Positions 45,978 through 57,799 are shown, counted from the first letter of the stretch. The stretch: 64,000 bases of DNA from Ahaetulla prasina (GCF_028640845.1 NC_080540.1:234581794-234645793), one strand, 5' to 3'. Program-made: numbers and translations. The notes: generated by a model not told the origin, from the sequence alone.

Positions 45978-47036
45978 TATACAAGAAGTTTTCATCATTC
46001 ATCCTTAAAATTCTTTGCATTATTATATGCATACATACCCAAAATTTTCTAGCTCATTACAAGTTTACTATGCACAGTAAAATGAGCTTTTATGTTTCCA
46101 CATTTCAACAAAGATTGGAAGTACCTTTGTATATCCTGGACAATTTTTGGGGGGGAGGTATATGCCAATGGTATACCATATTGTAAAAATTATAACACAG
46201 TGTAAATCTCAGTCCTTTCAGCTAAATCTTCACTCATTGGTTCATCTGCATATTATAAACCAAATTCTTGGCCCATTTTATCATGCATTCTTTAACTTCC
46301 ATTTCAAATTTCAATAAAAGTTTATACATTTTTGTGAACACACATTCATCATTTGCACGGTTATACAGTCTCAAATTCTGTTTTGTGTACTTCAATTCCA
46401 CTTATCTTTTCATCTGGATTAAACTTTTAATTTTAAACAGCAATATTCAACTGAAACAATTTTTTGAGACGTATAGATTCTCAGCTAGAAAAAAAAACAT
46501 GGAAGATTGTTTCTGTACATGGTAACTGCAGCAAAACCACGATATGCAGAAAGATGGAAAAACTCCAAAATATTCATAATGGAGGAATAGTTGTGGGGGG
46601 GGGGGAGGGAATGACATAATCTTCAGAATTGGCAAAATTAACTTATTTGATCAGGAAGAAGACAACAAATACATTTATTAGTGATTGGAAGCCCATTATG
46701 GTCTTTTTGCTGAAAAAGGGGAAAAGGTGAATTAGTGAGTTACAGATTTGATGATTAGAAACTGTAAAATGGGAGAGAAAGACAATTATAGTGTAACCTT
46801 AAAGAGGGAAGATAGTTGATAACTTTACTTGTAACTTTTGTAAAAAAGATCAGAAGTTGATTTTTAATACGTTGACTTGGCTTGGCTTGCTTGGCTTTGC
46901 CCTTCCCTGTCCTTCCCTTCCTAATGTCCGCCTTTTTCTATTTCCTTTGTGTTTATTCACTTCTGCATTTTTTCCCCATTCTTTTTCTTTTTTAAAAAAA
47001 TATGTACTTGTTTTTATCATTAGATACAATCTTTTG

Positions 47037-47142
47037 GACTCCGGGGGATTGTAGAGGACAGGAAGGCCTGGAGGAATGTTGTCCATGGGGCCACAATGGG
47101 TCAGACATGACTTTGTGACTGACAACAACAACAATCTGCAAT
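47037..47142 (+). mobile_element. BovB/RTE-like 3' tail (second copy by duplication)
   Basis: Same sequence as 44980-45085, at the right end of duplication copy 2. Confidence 0.6.
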
Positions 47143-47154
47143 TTTTAAAAAAAC

Positions 47155-47384
47155 AAAAAAAAAGAAGTCCTCAACATTGACGAGCATCTAAAGCTGGGGA
47201 TGTGGTTGCATCATAGTTCCCTCTGCCCATTTTTATGATGGGATGCTCACCTAATAATCCAGAGCCAGGTTGCTGGTTCACACTGGCATTAGCAGCTGCC
47301 TTTAGAAAAAGGGTATTTCTCTCTATCCACTCAGCACTTCCAGTTTTCAGCCAACAACAATCTAAATATTGAGCTGGCAGCCTG
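47155..47384. other. Short unique stretch
   Basis: No feature recognised. Confidence 0.4.
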
Positions 47385-47625
47385 ATAGCAATAGCACTTA
47401 TATAATAGACTTATATAATGCTTTACAGTGCTTTACAGCCCTCTCTAAGCGGTTTACAGAGTCAGCATATTGTCCCCAACAATCTGGGTCCACATTTTAT
47501 GGATCTTGGAAGGCTGAGTCAACCTTGAGTCTGCTGAGATTCGAACTGCCAAATTGCAGGCAGCTGGCAGTCTGCAGAGATAGCCTGCAGTACTGCATTC
47601 TAATCACTGAGCCACCATTTTCAAT
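47385..47625 (-). mobile_element. tRNA-derived SINE
   Basis: On the minus strand. The 3' part at left: atagcaatagcacttatata, cagtgctttacagccctctc and agcatattgtccccaacaat with ctgggtccaca. The head at right: gagattcgaactgccaaatt (B box reversed) and ctaatcactgagccaccat (A box reversed). Shares ggaaggctgagtcaacctt with the SINE at 24001, so the two families are related through the middle. Confidence 0.78.
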
Positions 47626-47798
47626 TGCAGGACAAGAACATGGATTTGAGGGTGGGGTGGGGGGAACAACACAGAAGACTTTCTCTGTTCTCACAGTGAC
47701 CCTGCCTAGGTTGCTGGGAAGAAGAATGAATGAATTTATTTAAACTCATTTTTATGGCTCCTCATCTAATAAAGACAGTTCTCGGCTGACAAGGATTT

Positions 47799-48360
47799 AG
47801 AATAGAATAGAATAGAATAGAATAGAATAGAATAGAATAGAATAGAATAGAATGGAATGGAATGGAATAGAATTATTTATTGACCAAGTTTGATTGGACA
47901 CACAAGAAATTTGTCTTTGGTGCATATGCTCTCAGTGTACATAAAGAAAAATAAAATTCATTCATCAAGAATTATAAGATACAACACTATCTTATGATAG
48001 TCATAGCTTACTAGTAAGTTATGTGATAGTCATAGCTTATTAATAAGCAATCAAATCGTACTAGGAAACAAATAAAACAATATAAAATATAAAGATAAAA
48101 GCATAAGTGGGAAAAGATAAGTACTAGGAAGAATGAGAAGAATAATAGTAATACAGTCTTAATAAATAATTTGACAGTGTTGTGGGAATTGGTTGTTTAG
48201 CAGAGTGACAACATTTGGGAAAAAACTGTCCTTGTGTCTAATTGTTCTGGTGCGTAGTGCCCTGTAGCATTGTTGTGAGGGTAGAAGTTGAAACAATTTA
48301 TGTCCAGGATGTGAGGGGTCTGTAGTTATTTTCACAGCTCTCTTTTTGACTCATGCAGTA
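47799..48360 (-). mobile_element. CR1/L3-type LINE 3' end with long (AATAG)n tail
   Basis: On the minus strand. An AATAG microsatellite of about 14 units, with three AATGG variants (47799-47871), abuts attgaccaagtttgattgga, cacacaagaaatttg and tgcatatgctctcagtgtac. The body continues through gtttagcagagtgacaac, cttgtgtctaattgttctgg and ttcacagctctctttttgac. It is longer than the copy at 10031 and has a much longer microsatellite. Confidence 0.82.
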
Positions 48361-48447
48361 TACCAGTCTTCAATGGAAGTCAGGTTGGTAGCAACTGACT
48401 TTTCTGCACTTAAAAAGTCCAATAGAGTCTGTTTGTCTGTCTATCAC

Positions 48448-48490
48448 CCTTCCCTCCCTCTCTCCCTCTCTCCCTCTCTCTCTCTCTCAT
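48448..48490. repeat. (CCCT)/(CT)n low-complexity tract
   Basis: A pyrimidine tract of CCCT and CT units, about 43 bp. Confidence 0.85.
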
Positions 48491-48500
48491 CTGTCCATTA

Positions 48501-48716
48501 CAGAGTTCCCCAACTTTTCTGGCTTTGCAGACCAGAGAGGCAGGAGAAGGGATGGTTCTGCATGAGTGGTGTGCAAGTATGCACGTGCATGTTCATCTGC
48601 TGTTTGTGCAAGTGGGGATGTGCATGCATATGCTCCCATGCTGTTTTGAGTGGCCCAGTTCTGGACAGCTCACGGCTTGGTAGTCATGGCCATGGCCTGG
48701 GAGTTCAAGACCCCTG
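48501..48716. mobile_element. Probable non-autonomous hAT element, family F
   Basis: 216 bp. The left end CAGAGTTCCCCAACTTTTCT and the right end gggagttcaagacccctg are imperfect inverted repeats. The interior has gcagaccagagaggcagg and gtggggatgtgcatgcatat. Flanking octamers (GTCCATTA, CTCTATCT) do not match well, so the TSD has decayed or a boundary is off. Confidence 0.55.
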
Positions 48717-49927
48717 CTCTATCTTCTATCATCTCTCTCTCTCTCAACAAACCAAGTTCCCTTTTCCCAGTAATTCTATGTGAACAAAATCCCAATATTG
48801 TTTGCGACAGCATTTCAGCATTGAATCCACTGGAAAATATTAATGACTTTCTAACACAGAAGAAATTCAGTAACATTGGGCCAGAAGTCTAAGTGTCATG
48901 TTGGTACCATCTGTTGGATCTCACTGCAGTATCTGTGTTCTCTTTACGCCTATCAGGTCTTGCCATTGTCTCCTGTACTGCGAAGGCTGTCTTGCACATT
49001 TGCACTTGTGTACAAAAATTGATGCTATACAAGATAAGGGGGAAATATGGGGAAGTAGCTGCTATAGATGTTTTGTGCCTCATGTAATGAGTTTTGTGGC
49101 CATCTAAGAATGTGACAAGAGAAGATGGGTTTTCTATAAGCAAAACAACAGCTGCGGCTGGATTGTGGTGGTGGTGGTGGTTAAGCATGACTTATGAGTT
49201 GTGGTGATGTGCATTAACTGAAGAATGCACAAGCTAGGCCTGAAGATTGCTTTGGCCTTAAGCAATTTTGACAATAAAATGCTATAGTTTTTTTTTTCTA
49301 CGAGAGCATCCTTTCTATCTGAAATAGTTATCTGAGACAAGCTTCCTTTATTTTCACATTTTGCATAATTTCTGTTTTGTTATTCCTATTCATAGTGATT
49401 CCAGATTATTGTCTGGTTTATTTTAACATCCAGTCCATTTATTCCTAAGAGGATAAATGTACATTTTAATGACAATACATAAATAAAAACTAAAGTACAA
49501 AGCATTAGTCCAGGAATTGCAATGCACATTATCTCACAAAAATAAAATTATACTTGCTAAGAGTCATGAAGTCTAGCTGCTGTTAAATGTTCCAATTTAG
49601 CATTAGCTCCCTTAGAATTTATGCCAAAGCCTGATTATTGGAAATACAACAATTCTACTCTCAAGTGCATTTAATAATAGGCCTACAAACTATGAATAGA
49701 CTACATCGTTATCTTTCACGTTACTATCATTGAAAAATTACTCATTTTGTTACTCACACTACAATTAGAATAGTATTTTAAAAAGGGTCCCACTAATTGC
49801 AACCTAGAATTGTGAAGTATTGTTAGAAGACATAGATACTAACATTTTGTATAAACAGGTTATTTCTTTTATGATCAGAATCGTGTCTAGTCCACAGATT
49901 CAGTGTATTTAAAGTGGGGAAGAAATA
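48717..49927. other. Unique noncoding stretch
   Basis: A GTG run lies near 49168-49180. No gene recognised; open frames up to 99 codons lack motifs. Confidence 0.4.
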
Positions 49928-50480
49928 CAGGTAGGCCTCATCTTACGACCACAATTGAGCCCAAAATTTGCATTGCAAAGCAAGACAGTGGTTAAGCGAG
50001 TTTTATCCTATTTTACAACCTTTCTTGCCATAGTTGTTAAATGAATCACTGTAGTTGTTAAGTTAGCAACATGGTTTTTAAGTGAATCTGGTTTCCTCCT
50101 TGAGTTTGTTTGTCAGAAAGTCACAAAAGGTGATCACCTGACCACAGGACACTACAACTCATAAATACATGACAACTGCCAAAAATCCAGATTTTGATCA
50201 TGTGACCACGGGATGCTGCAACAATTATAAATGTGAAAAACAGTCATAAGTCACTTTGGGGGGGGGGCATTATAACTTAAACGATTACTAAACAAGTGAC
50301 GTAAATTCAGTTTTATTGTATGCGAAATCCTGAAGGATCCTGAATGAAAGGGTAACCAGGTTTGAGTTCTGTTAATGGCATCTCCTGTCATGTCTCAGTC
50401 TAAGCTTCCTTTTTTCTTGTTGTCTCTTGCCTACCTGTCCTCAAGACAGATTTTGTGGTTGAAAGTCGGGGGGCTACCTG
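49928..50480. mobile_element. Mariner-type non-autonomous element, family M (most complete)
   Basis: CAGGTAGGCCTCATCTTACG at the left and tgaaagtcggggggctacct with g at the right, each bordered by TA (49926-49927, 50481-50482). The interior shows the recurring units: gaccacaattgagcccaaaa, gttaagcgag, gtgatcacctgaccacagg and gatcatgtgaccacgggatg with ctgcaac. About 553 bp. The TA duplication and inverted termini support Tc1/mariner. Confidence 0.8.
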
Positions 50481-50596
50481 TAGTTAGCAAAAGTTTGGCA
50501 ACTTGGCATTTTGGTAAATTTTGAAAGATGCCTCTACAATGAAATATATGAAAAATATTCATATAGTGCATTTGGTAACACATTGGTGAAAAAATC
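50481..50596. other. Short unique stretch
   Basis: No feature recognised. Confidence 0.4.
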
Positions 50597-51275
50597 CCAA
50601 AGGTGCTCTTTCAAGAGGCAAGTGGACTTTCTGGTTTTTCTTTGAAGACATTTTGCTTCTCATCCAAGAAGCTTCTTCAGCTCTGACTGGATGGTGGGGA
50701 ATGGAAGGATTTATACTGCTTGCAGACAGCTGGCCATTTGTATTCTTTTAGAGAGTCATTAAGGCCACCTGGAAGTTTATCTATGTCGTCAGGGTCACCT
50801 GAGTAGTGCAAATGAGCCTTTTTAGAATGATTGAAAGAACTGTGTTGTAACTGAAGATAGATGATGTCATATTCCTCCTCTTCTGTTGAGCGAGGACTGT
50901 TCAATTTTGACACAGATGACCTCTTTGACCCCTCTTTCAAACCAGTGGTTTTATCTGTCCAAAATGTGGACTTTGGTGTCTTTGAAAGAGTGGCCCTTGT
51001 TTTTTAAATGCAGATGGATTACTACTCAGTGACCCCGACAACACAGATAAACCTCCAGGTGACTTTAATGACTTGCCAAAAGAATGCAAATTACCAGCTG
51101 TCTACAGGGGTAAAAATCCTTCCATCCACCCATCATCCAGTCAGAGCTAAAGAAGCTTCTTGGATGAGAAGCGAAATGTCTTCAAAGAAAAAACAAGGAA
51201 GTCCAGTTGCCTCTTGAAAGAGCATCTTTGGGACAACCATGATCTGGATGACTGAGAATCTCCATAGATGTTGGT
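50597..51275 (-). mobile_element. Penelope-like fragment flanked by inverted terminal repeats
   Basis: The left arm (about 50597-50775) and right arm (about 51055-51275) are inverted copies of one terminal repeat. Both contain gaagcttcttggatgagaag (reversed on the left) and the words caagaggcaa/ttgcctcttg and agctgtct. The middle (50780-51010), read on the minus strand, has broken frames including SYNTVLS, matching the end of the coding region at 6043-6542. Inverted terminal repeats are a known oddity of Penelope elements. Confidence 0.7.
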
Positions 51276-52261
51276 AAAAAAAAAGTTAACTCATCTACTG
51301 TTACATTATCTAAAATCTGTATAATATAATTTAGCCTATTTGTTATCACAATCATAACAAATGATAAAAATACTAGAATTATTTTGCTTAGGCTTGGGAT
51401 TTTGTATTTTGATTTAGTATAAACTCTGTCATGTTGAAGTTACGTGTGGCTCAGGTACTTCTTTTCAGGAACAGACAAGAACATCTGCATTTCCTGTTCT
51501 GCATCACATTTTGCCCAAGTTGTGAAGAAAGTTATGAATGTGTTTTGGTTCTTACACTGGAAAACGTGCATATGACACCACTTTGTGTAACATTCTGACA
51601 TACATGGAGTTTCACATATGATTTTTACTTTTTCACACTTGAAAACATCTAAAACAATTTACAGGCTGGGTGAAAGAACTGATTTGAATGCCAGGCACCA
51701 TAATTTAAGAAAGATAAATAAAGAAAAAAAACTTATTATTGAGTAGCAAATCAAGTGAATTAGCCTACTAATTCTACTGATTCTACTTAGACCCAGCTAG
51801 CCTATTAAATTGCCCAGTAAAGTGAAGATTAATGTTACTTTCATTGTACAGTTGCGAACTGTCAAGTCTTGGCTTAAGCTGCCTATATCCTCTGCTTCAA
51901 CCTTGTAAAGGCCTCTTCCCATGCTTGGTTTAGCTGTCCTTGGAGTAGAAAAAAAAATACTTCTAAAAATTGCTTAGTAGCAGCAATAAGAGTTATCTCA
52001 CTATGCCCACAGAATACCGTACTTGGGCTCTGCTTCTTTATCCTGACTTGAGAGACTTAGATTGAAATGTCTACTTAGCTGTGAAGTTGATTCAATAAAA
52101 TGAGAAAAGAAAAATCATGGACATGACCTTCAAATCTTTGGAGAGAAAGTAAGATTTTTCCAAGTTCAATCATCTGAAAATAAACCTTAATAAGGCTTAT
52201 ATCTTTACATATTGATGCAATTAATCTATAAATCCATAATTAAATAAGCAGATAATAAATC
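51276..52261. other. Unique noncoding stretch
   Basis: AT-rich; no gene or element recognised. Confidence 0.45.
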
Positions 52262-52985
52262 AACATCTCATGCATTTTATTAAAGAACAATGGACCTTCA
52301 ATTGAAGTTTAGGGCGAGCGATCCAGAAATTGTTCCCCAATACATATTTTGTTCTTTGTGTCATAATTCAACACAGAGTGTCAGAAAGCTGTTAGAAGGG
52401 ACGAGAAGCAGTATTACAACATCTGTAAAAACACTGAAGATGGAAACACTTGGAAAAACAAGGAAAGTCTTTTAAAAGATTTTACAGTAAAAAGCCACAG
52501 TATGGATAGAATGATAGGAACAGATTTGCTCCAGGTCACCAAAGGAAAGCAACAAGGCTACATGCTGTCCCTTTATACTAAGGGAAGCTGGATTGGAAGA
52601 GTATTGACATCTTTAAACATTGGTGATGGAGAAGTTTCCTGAGAATACTGTGAATAACCTAGAAAACAAACTGATAGATCATTGAATAAATCAACCCAGA
52701 GTTTTGACTCAAGACACAAAAGACCAGCCTCAAATTATTCTAACTTCAGACATCTTATATGAAGACCCAGCTCTCTGGAAAAGTATCTATTGCTGAGAAA
52801 GGTGGAAGGAAAGACAAGAAGAGGATGACCAGCAACAGGGTGGCTGAGATTCGTTACAGTGGGTATGAGTGCAACGTTGGGAGACTTGAAAGTACCGTTA
52901 GAGAAGATCTTCTGTCATAGAGAAGATCTCCTATGCAGTTGCTAGGAGTCAAAAATAATGTAATGGTACATAATCACTCACTCAA
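52262..52985 (+). mobile_element. RTE/BovB-like LINE remnant
   Basis: Suggestive landmarks are acaatggaccttcaattgaa, agaagaggatgaccagcaac, gggtggctgagattcgttac and gttgctaggagtcaaaaata with atggtacataatcactcact, in an order I associate with lizard RTE-type tails. An open frame of 61 codons (52290-52475) lies in the 5' part. Much decayed; the family call is tentative. Confidence 0.45.
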
Positions 52986-53067
52986 TTAAACTGGTAGATC
53001 TCTAAGGTCAGATCTTCTTAACGCTGAGAGTTATTTACAGATGAATTTGGGAATTTATGGGTATTTA

Positions 53068-53643
53068 CTGTGTTTCCCTGAAAATATGACCTACCCTGAA
53101 AGTAAGTCCTAGCTTTATTTTTTACATGTACGCCCAATATAAGCCCTACCCCAAAAATAAGCCCTAATTAAAACCCCGCCCACTTTGGGGTGCAGGGGGT
53201 GGGGCGAGGTGCATGGGTAAAAATTACGCTAGGATGGGGATGTGGGGTGGTGGAGCTACCCTACTTACCTGGCTTTGAATACCCCGACCTGCCTCACCTT
53301 GTGGATTGATCCAGAGCTCTTTTATTACCTATAAATGCCTTCCAGAAGGCCTCTGAAGGTGAAACAGAAGTCAGGGGGCACTGTGCACATCAATCTGGAA
53401 CCTGTTTCTCAGCTGCAGAGGACTTTCTGGAAGACTCTGGTGGCAAAACGGAGGCAGGGGTGACACACGCAAGTGGCAGCAAGTGGCCACAAAAGAAGTG
53501 GGCTGGCAGCAGGCTTCTGATGGGTGGGTCTGCCACTGCCATCATGAGATGAGTCAGTAATTAGACGCCCCAAAAATAAGACCTGGTGCCTTTTTTTGGT
53601 GGCAAAAAATATAAGACCGGGTCTTATTTTCAGGGGAACACAG
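53068..53643. mobile_element. Non-autonomous TIR DNA transposon, family G
   Basis: 576 bp with long inverted repeats: CTGTGTTTCCCTGAAAATAT and TTATTTTCAGGGGAACACAG, continuing inward through aagtcctagc and ccccaaaaataagccctaat. GTATTTA (53061-53067) is repeated at 53644-53650. A 7-bp repeat leaves the superfamily open; hAT with one base lost is the simplest reading. No transposase. Confidence 0.8.
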
Positions 53644-53855
53644 GTATTTATTTCTGCATATAAAATACGTTTATTTTGAGTTATGCTACTAACTTCATCT
53701 TATTCTTTTAAAAAGAATAAGGGAGGGAACCACAAGATTGAAGTCTGCCTTTCAGATTGAAATCTGAGTCTAAGATTAACTCAGAAATCGTGGCACCACG
53801 GCAACTATGGATCTGATCTAAGTTATTAAAGGCATGACTTGTGTGTGGTGTGGTG

Positions 53856-53891
<36 letters not shown>
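53856..53891. repeat. (GT)n microsatellite
   Basis: About 36 bp of GT repeats, preceded by GTGTGGTGTGGTGGGG. Confidence 0.95.
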
Positions 53892-53892
<1 letters not shown>

Positions 53893-53967
53893 ACTCCTTA
53901 TTAGCCTTGCAGTTGTCCTTGCCAGCTCCTTCATGCAAAGAAGAAGTATCAGTTCATTGGGTCTACC

Positions 53968-54143
53968 CAGGGGTGAAATCCAGTCAGGCGAACCAGTAGT
54001 GGCGGCTGTGAGAGGGTCCGCCCACCCGTGCAGACGTTATGACATCACTTTTTTGCAACATTTTAAACCTCTGTGCCTGCACAGACAATGGCACGCACAC
54101 ACATTGGCGAACCAGTAGGGAAGGTAAGTGAATTTCACCCCTG
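53968..54143. mobile_element. Non-autonomous hAT element, family A (compact form)
   Basis: 176 bp, CAGGGGTGAAATCCAG to GAATTTCACCCCTG, with GGTCTACC (53960-53967) and GGTTTACC (54144-54151) as an 8-bp TSD with one mismatch. The simplest member of the family: gcgaaccagtagtggcggct, then gtccgcccacccgtgcagac, then aaggtaagtgaatttcaccc. AAGGTAAGT (54121-54129) is a splice-donor consensus. Confidence 0.92.
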
Positions 54144-54151
54144 GGTTTACC

Positions 54152-55885
54152 CCAGTACCTGATGAACTTGGGAGAGTTCCAGATGGAATGTGAAGTAATT
54201 CCAGAAGCTCTGTTGCATGGTTTGACTGAGATTAAGGTTGCTGCTTGGACGAACAGGCCAGGAGCCTTGGACTGAATCATTCCTGTACAGACTGTAGCCA
54301 AATGGTCCTGATGCTGCTAGCCTTTTAGAAAGTTTTCAAGATCTGAATCCTTGAAAGCTTTGAAAGGATTCAAGATCTGAATCCTATCAATGGAATCCAA
54401 TATGTGTAGCTCAATTGTGTTCTAATTTTCGGGGGCTTAGCTTTGCTATAATGATGCTTTATTATTTTTTTATATTTAAGTTTTGTATTGTGAGCGGTCC
54501 AGAACCACAAGATTAAGATGGGCAGCTCCATAAATTCAATAAACAAATGAATAAATAAAGTAAGCATGGCATTTTAAAGAGTAAGTTCTTAAATAATCCT
54601 TTCAACCTCAGCAGACAGTGGAAGTAGGTATTAAATAGCCTGCAGTCCATTTGCTTGTCTGAATTATGCCAATAATATTTGAAAAATAGCAAATAAGGTC
54701 TTTTTCCTGTATGATGTGCCTCCCTTTCTGGGATTTTGCCTGTGCATTTAGATGGTTCTGTGATGATTACAGAGGAAGACCTTGAACAGTTTAAACTGAT
54801 TATATTATGTTAGAGAAGCAATTTAATGTAACAAGAGCCCTTCAAAGGTTAGTCTAGGTCTTGTTTTATTGATTAGTCTATGAGTGAGTTTGATTTATTA
54901 TGGGGAAAGCATGTTTTTTTAATGCAGGCTCTCAAGACCTAGTTTCACTTCTATTCCAAAGCTGGTGTGTAGAAGGTCATGCTACCCTATCACTCTAAAA
55001 TGCATGCATATGCAATGCCATTTGTGTTGGTTGGCTCCTTGCATTCTTTAGTTTTGTAGTAATAGCCTAATGTCTGCATAAATGCAAGGATCATTTTCAA
55101 TCGCTGACAAGGGTTCTTAGTGTTCTGTCCACTTGTCTTTCAAGGGAATTCTAATGGAACCTGCTAATAGACTGAAGCAAACTAGAGAAGGAACAACCAC
55201 AAACACACTTTGAGAAGGGAGAAAAAGTCACATCAAACCTCTGTCCAACAGCTTCCTGAGCCCAATTTAATTTCTGACAGGATAAAGTAGGCAAACAAAT
55301 TAATTTATTGGGAAATCGAGATGGGGGTATACATATCTCTTGACTTTTTGAGTGTCAGGATTATTTGCGAGATAGACTGTTATGTAAAGAATGACTTGTT
55401 AAAATATATATTTCTCCTGTGCTACAACATTCATCCTTTAATATTCTCGTCTTCCTTATCCTCATGTATTTTTAAAAGAATATGTTCACGACAAGGATAA
55501 TCATTGATCACACATTATTAATTCCAGAACATAGGATGCTGCCTTGTATAGTAAAATATAACTGTAATTCTGTTGCAGGATCCAATCTGGGTCGGTCACT
55601 AGGACCAGAAGTTTTTTCTTTTGAGTTTTCAAACTTGTGGTGGAGCCCTTTCTCAGGGAACTTGAGGATGTGTGCTTTGGGCTATTTTGTGTGTGATATT
55701 TATATGGTGCCTGTTTTATATGGCTTTTAAAATGTTGATTGGGGTGTTGATGGCTGACTATTAAATTGTTGATTATTGTTTCCTTGTGCTGCCAAGCCCT
55801 CACTTCCTAAGTACTTGATAAGCATAACTTCCCTGGCTGTTTTTGTGCCTGCTCATCCAAGAATGTTAGTAGCTGCAAACTGAAT
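54152..55885. other. Unique noncoding stretch
   Basis: No element recognised apart from short AT-rich runs. A 100-codon minus-strand frame at 55501-55803 lacks motifs. Confidence 0.4.
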
Positions 55886-55890
55886 GTATA

Positions 55891-56505
55891 TGTTGGGACC
55901 TAGGACCAAGTAATTACCAGATACAATCAGCCCTAAACAAACATATTTTAATAGAACAGCTGAGAATTGCTTCATTCTCAGCTTAGTCCAAATTAATTCC
56001 AAAACAAAATCCTTCAGAAAAAGTCCTTCATCCTTATCACAAACCTTTGTCTTCTTTGGCACCCTGCCAAAGGCTTTTCTTGGTAAAAACCCCACAAAGT
56101 TCAGAAACAGGAGACACTGACAAGAAAAAATTGCAGCAATGTTGCTTTCCTACAAAAATCCCAAGAGCCATTGCTGCTCTTTTAATCCTTATGGGAGGGG
56201 CCAATCATCTCCTGGCCTTACTCTTGAGTCATCCTTTTTGCTTTAGCTGCTCTTGCCTTCTGACAACTCTTTGCAAGCGTGCACTAGGAACAGGCTCCTC
56301 CTGTTCCTCTGTCTCTCTGCTGTCTGCCCCTGGAGGCTCCGGAGTCCACGCATTGCTCCCAGATGGCCCTGGCCCCATCTCTGCCTCTGACACAGAGCCC
56401 TCATCTTGGCATTCCCCTGACTCAAGGACTGGCCCATTGTCCTCCCCAGCCTCCTCACTGTCCGATTCTGCTGCCAGCTCTGCAGGCTGCTGGTGGACCA
56501 CAACA
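55891..56505 (-). mobile_element. Solo LTR with an in-phase open frame, family L2tr
   Basis: On the minus strand, 615 bp, from TGTTGTGGTCCACC (at 56505) to GGTCCTAGGTCCCAACA (at 55891). Flanks GTATA (55886-55890) and GTATG (56506-56510) are a 5-bp TSD with one mismatch. An open frame runs from the LTR start to 56229: acidic and Pro-rich (ESDSEEAGED, AEMGPGPSG), ending in basic RLQRVVRRQEQLKQKG. It resembles the C-terminal tail of a polyprotein continuing into a 3' LTR. No internal region is present. Confidence 0.72.
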
Positions 56506-56510
56506 GTATG

Positions 56511-56989
56511 TCCTTGTCCATTGCAATGTCTAATCTAATTCAAATCTAATTCTGTTGTACTGCTGTATTGTGACAGGGGTATTCCTGAGAGGGATAAGTG
56601 AAGAATACCAGTAGTCTATGGGAAGTGTATATAAACCCAGCAGAATCATTCAAGACATGGTCATTCCAGTTGTCCAACTGAAAGAAGCAGGCAGCTATAT
56701 TGGGCAGCAGATGCTGGAGGAGGGGATGTTTTTATTGACAATGGCAAAGGCATTAATTAATACTGTTCAGGAGAAGATAATAATAAACCACTCCTATATT
56801 TTACCAAGAAAGCTATATTAATAGGTGGTGTAAAATGATTAATAGATGCTGGATGATATACCCCCGTAATTGGATGATATTGAACATGCTATTGAGGATA
56901 TCTGGTGTTTATCATGCACATAGATTAAAGCCTTCAGAACATCTAGTTGATGAAGCTGCCATGTCATCGTCCTTCACTAAGTGCTAGAG
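56511..56989. other. Unique noncoding stretch
   Basis: No element recognised. A 67-codon frame at 56618-56821 has no signature. Confidence 0.4.
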
Positions 56990-56991
56990 CA

Positions 56992-57124
56992 CAGGTGTCA
57001 AGCTCGCTGCGTCAATTTGCCATCATGTGATGTTTTGCAATGTTTTTTCCCCTTTGCGGAGCTGGGGTGGATGTGGCCTGCACGTGATGCATCTGGCCCA
57101 CAGGCTACCAGTTTAACACCCCTG
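56992..57124. mobile_element. Non-autonomous hAT element, family D
   Basis: 133 bp, inverted relative to 12720: starts CAGGTGTCAAGCTC, ends AGTTTAACACCCCTG. TGCTAGAG occurs at 56982-56989 and 57125-57132; two extra bases (CA) sit between the left octamer and the element. Interior: gtgatgcatctggcccacag. Confidence 0.85.
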
Positions 57125-57132
57125 TGCTAGAG

Positions 57133-57799
57133 CCTAGAACTTTAAAAAATGGTGCTGTTTGGACATCTATCCATTGGTTGAGTAGGAAGAGAAGCCATAG
57201 AAGGAGGTGAAAGGAAGAGAAGCCATAGAAGGAAATGAATGCATTGAAATTCTGCATTCAGTCACTTTGGTAACGGAAAGTGTGTTACTTTAAAAATATA
57301 TTAAAAATCAAACAGCCAAAAATAAAAAAGAAATGGCCCTCAGACTGCTGTGGAGGGATTTGTGAAGGCTCTTCCTTTTTCTTCTTTTGTGTGTGTATGT
57401 GTACAAAACTGATAGATGGATTTGCTTTTTGATGTTTGGAGTAATAAACGAGAAGAAGCTGTAATGTTTTTGTCTCGGTATCTGTTGTAATAAAGTCTAG
57501 CTTTTCCATTAATCTGTGCTCTAGGAAAAATCACAGCTGTGTCTCAAGTGAACAAATATTTCCATATGCAATTAATTTAAATGTAACAGAAAAAGAACAC
57601 AGCCCAGATGAAGCTGACAATTATCCTGTGCTTAGGAATTTTAAGCCAGAAATAAAGTACACAATATTTTGTGTCTTACTTTCATATTGCTAAATTTGGT
57701 AGTTCCCTTTTTAGGGTCCCCCGCATCCAACTTTTTGGTAGCTATTCCACTGCCTAAGGGATCCAAGAAGAAATATTATACGAAGAAGTGAAAATGCAA
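57133..57799. other. Unique noncoding stretch
   Basis: An imperfect local repeat, aggaagagaagccatagaag, occurs twice around 57183-57235. No gene recognised. Confidence 0.45.

Larger units (their letters stand above)
45098..47154. repeat. Tandem duplication, copy 2 (2,057 bp)
   Basis: Aligned to copy 1 with an offset of 2,053, rising to 2,057 after small insertions. Differences seen: g to a at 45866, four substitutions at about 46477-46517, one extra A near 46560, one extra A near 46848 and an added GA near 46854. The right breakpoint is again ACAAAAAAAAAGA (47153-47165). Confidence 0.97.

Noticed and set aside
56047..56538. A 163-codon plus-strand frame
   Set aside because: It is antisense to the LTR-encoded minus-strand frame and its Ser/Pro-rich translation mirrors that sequence.
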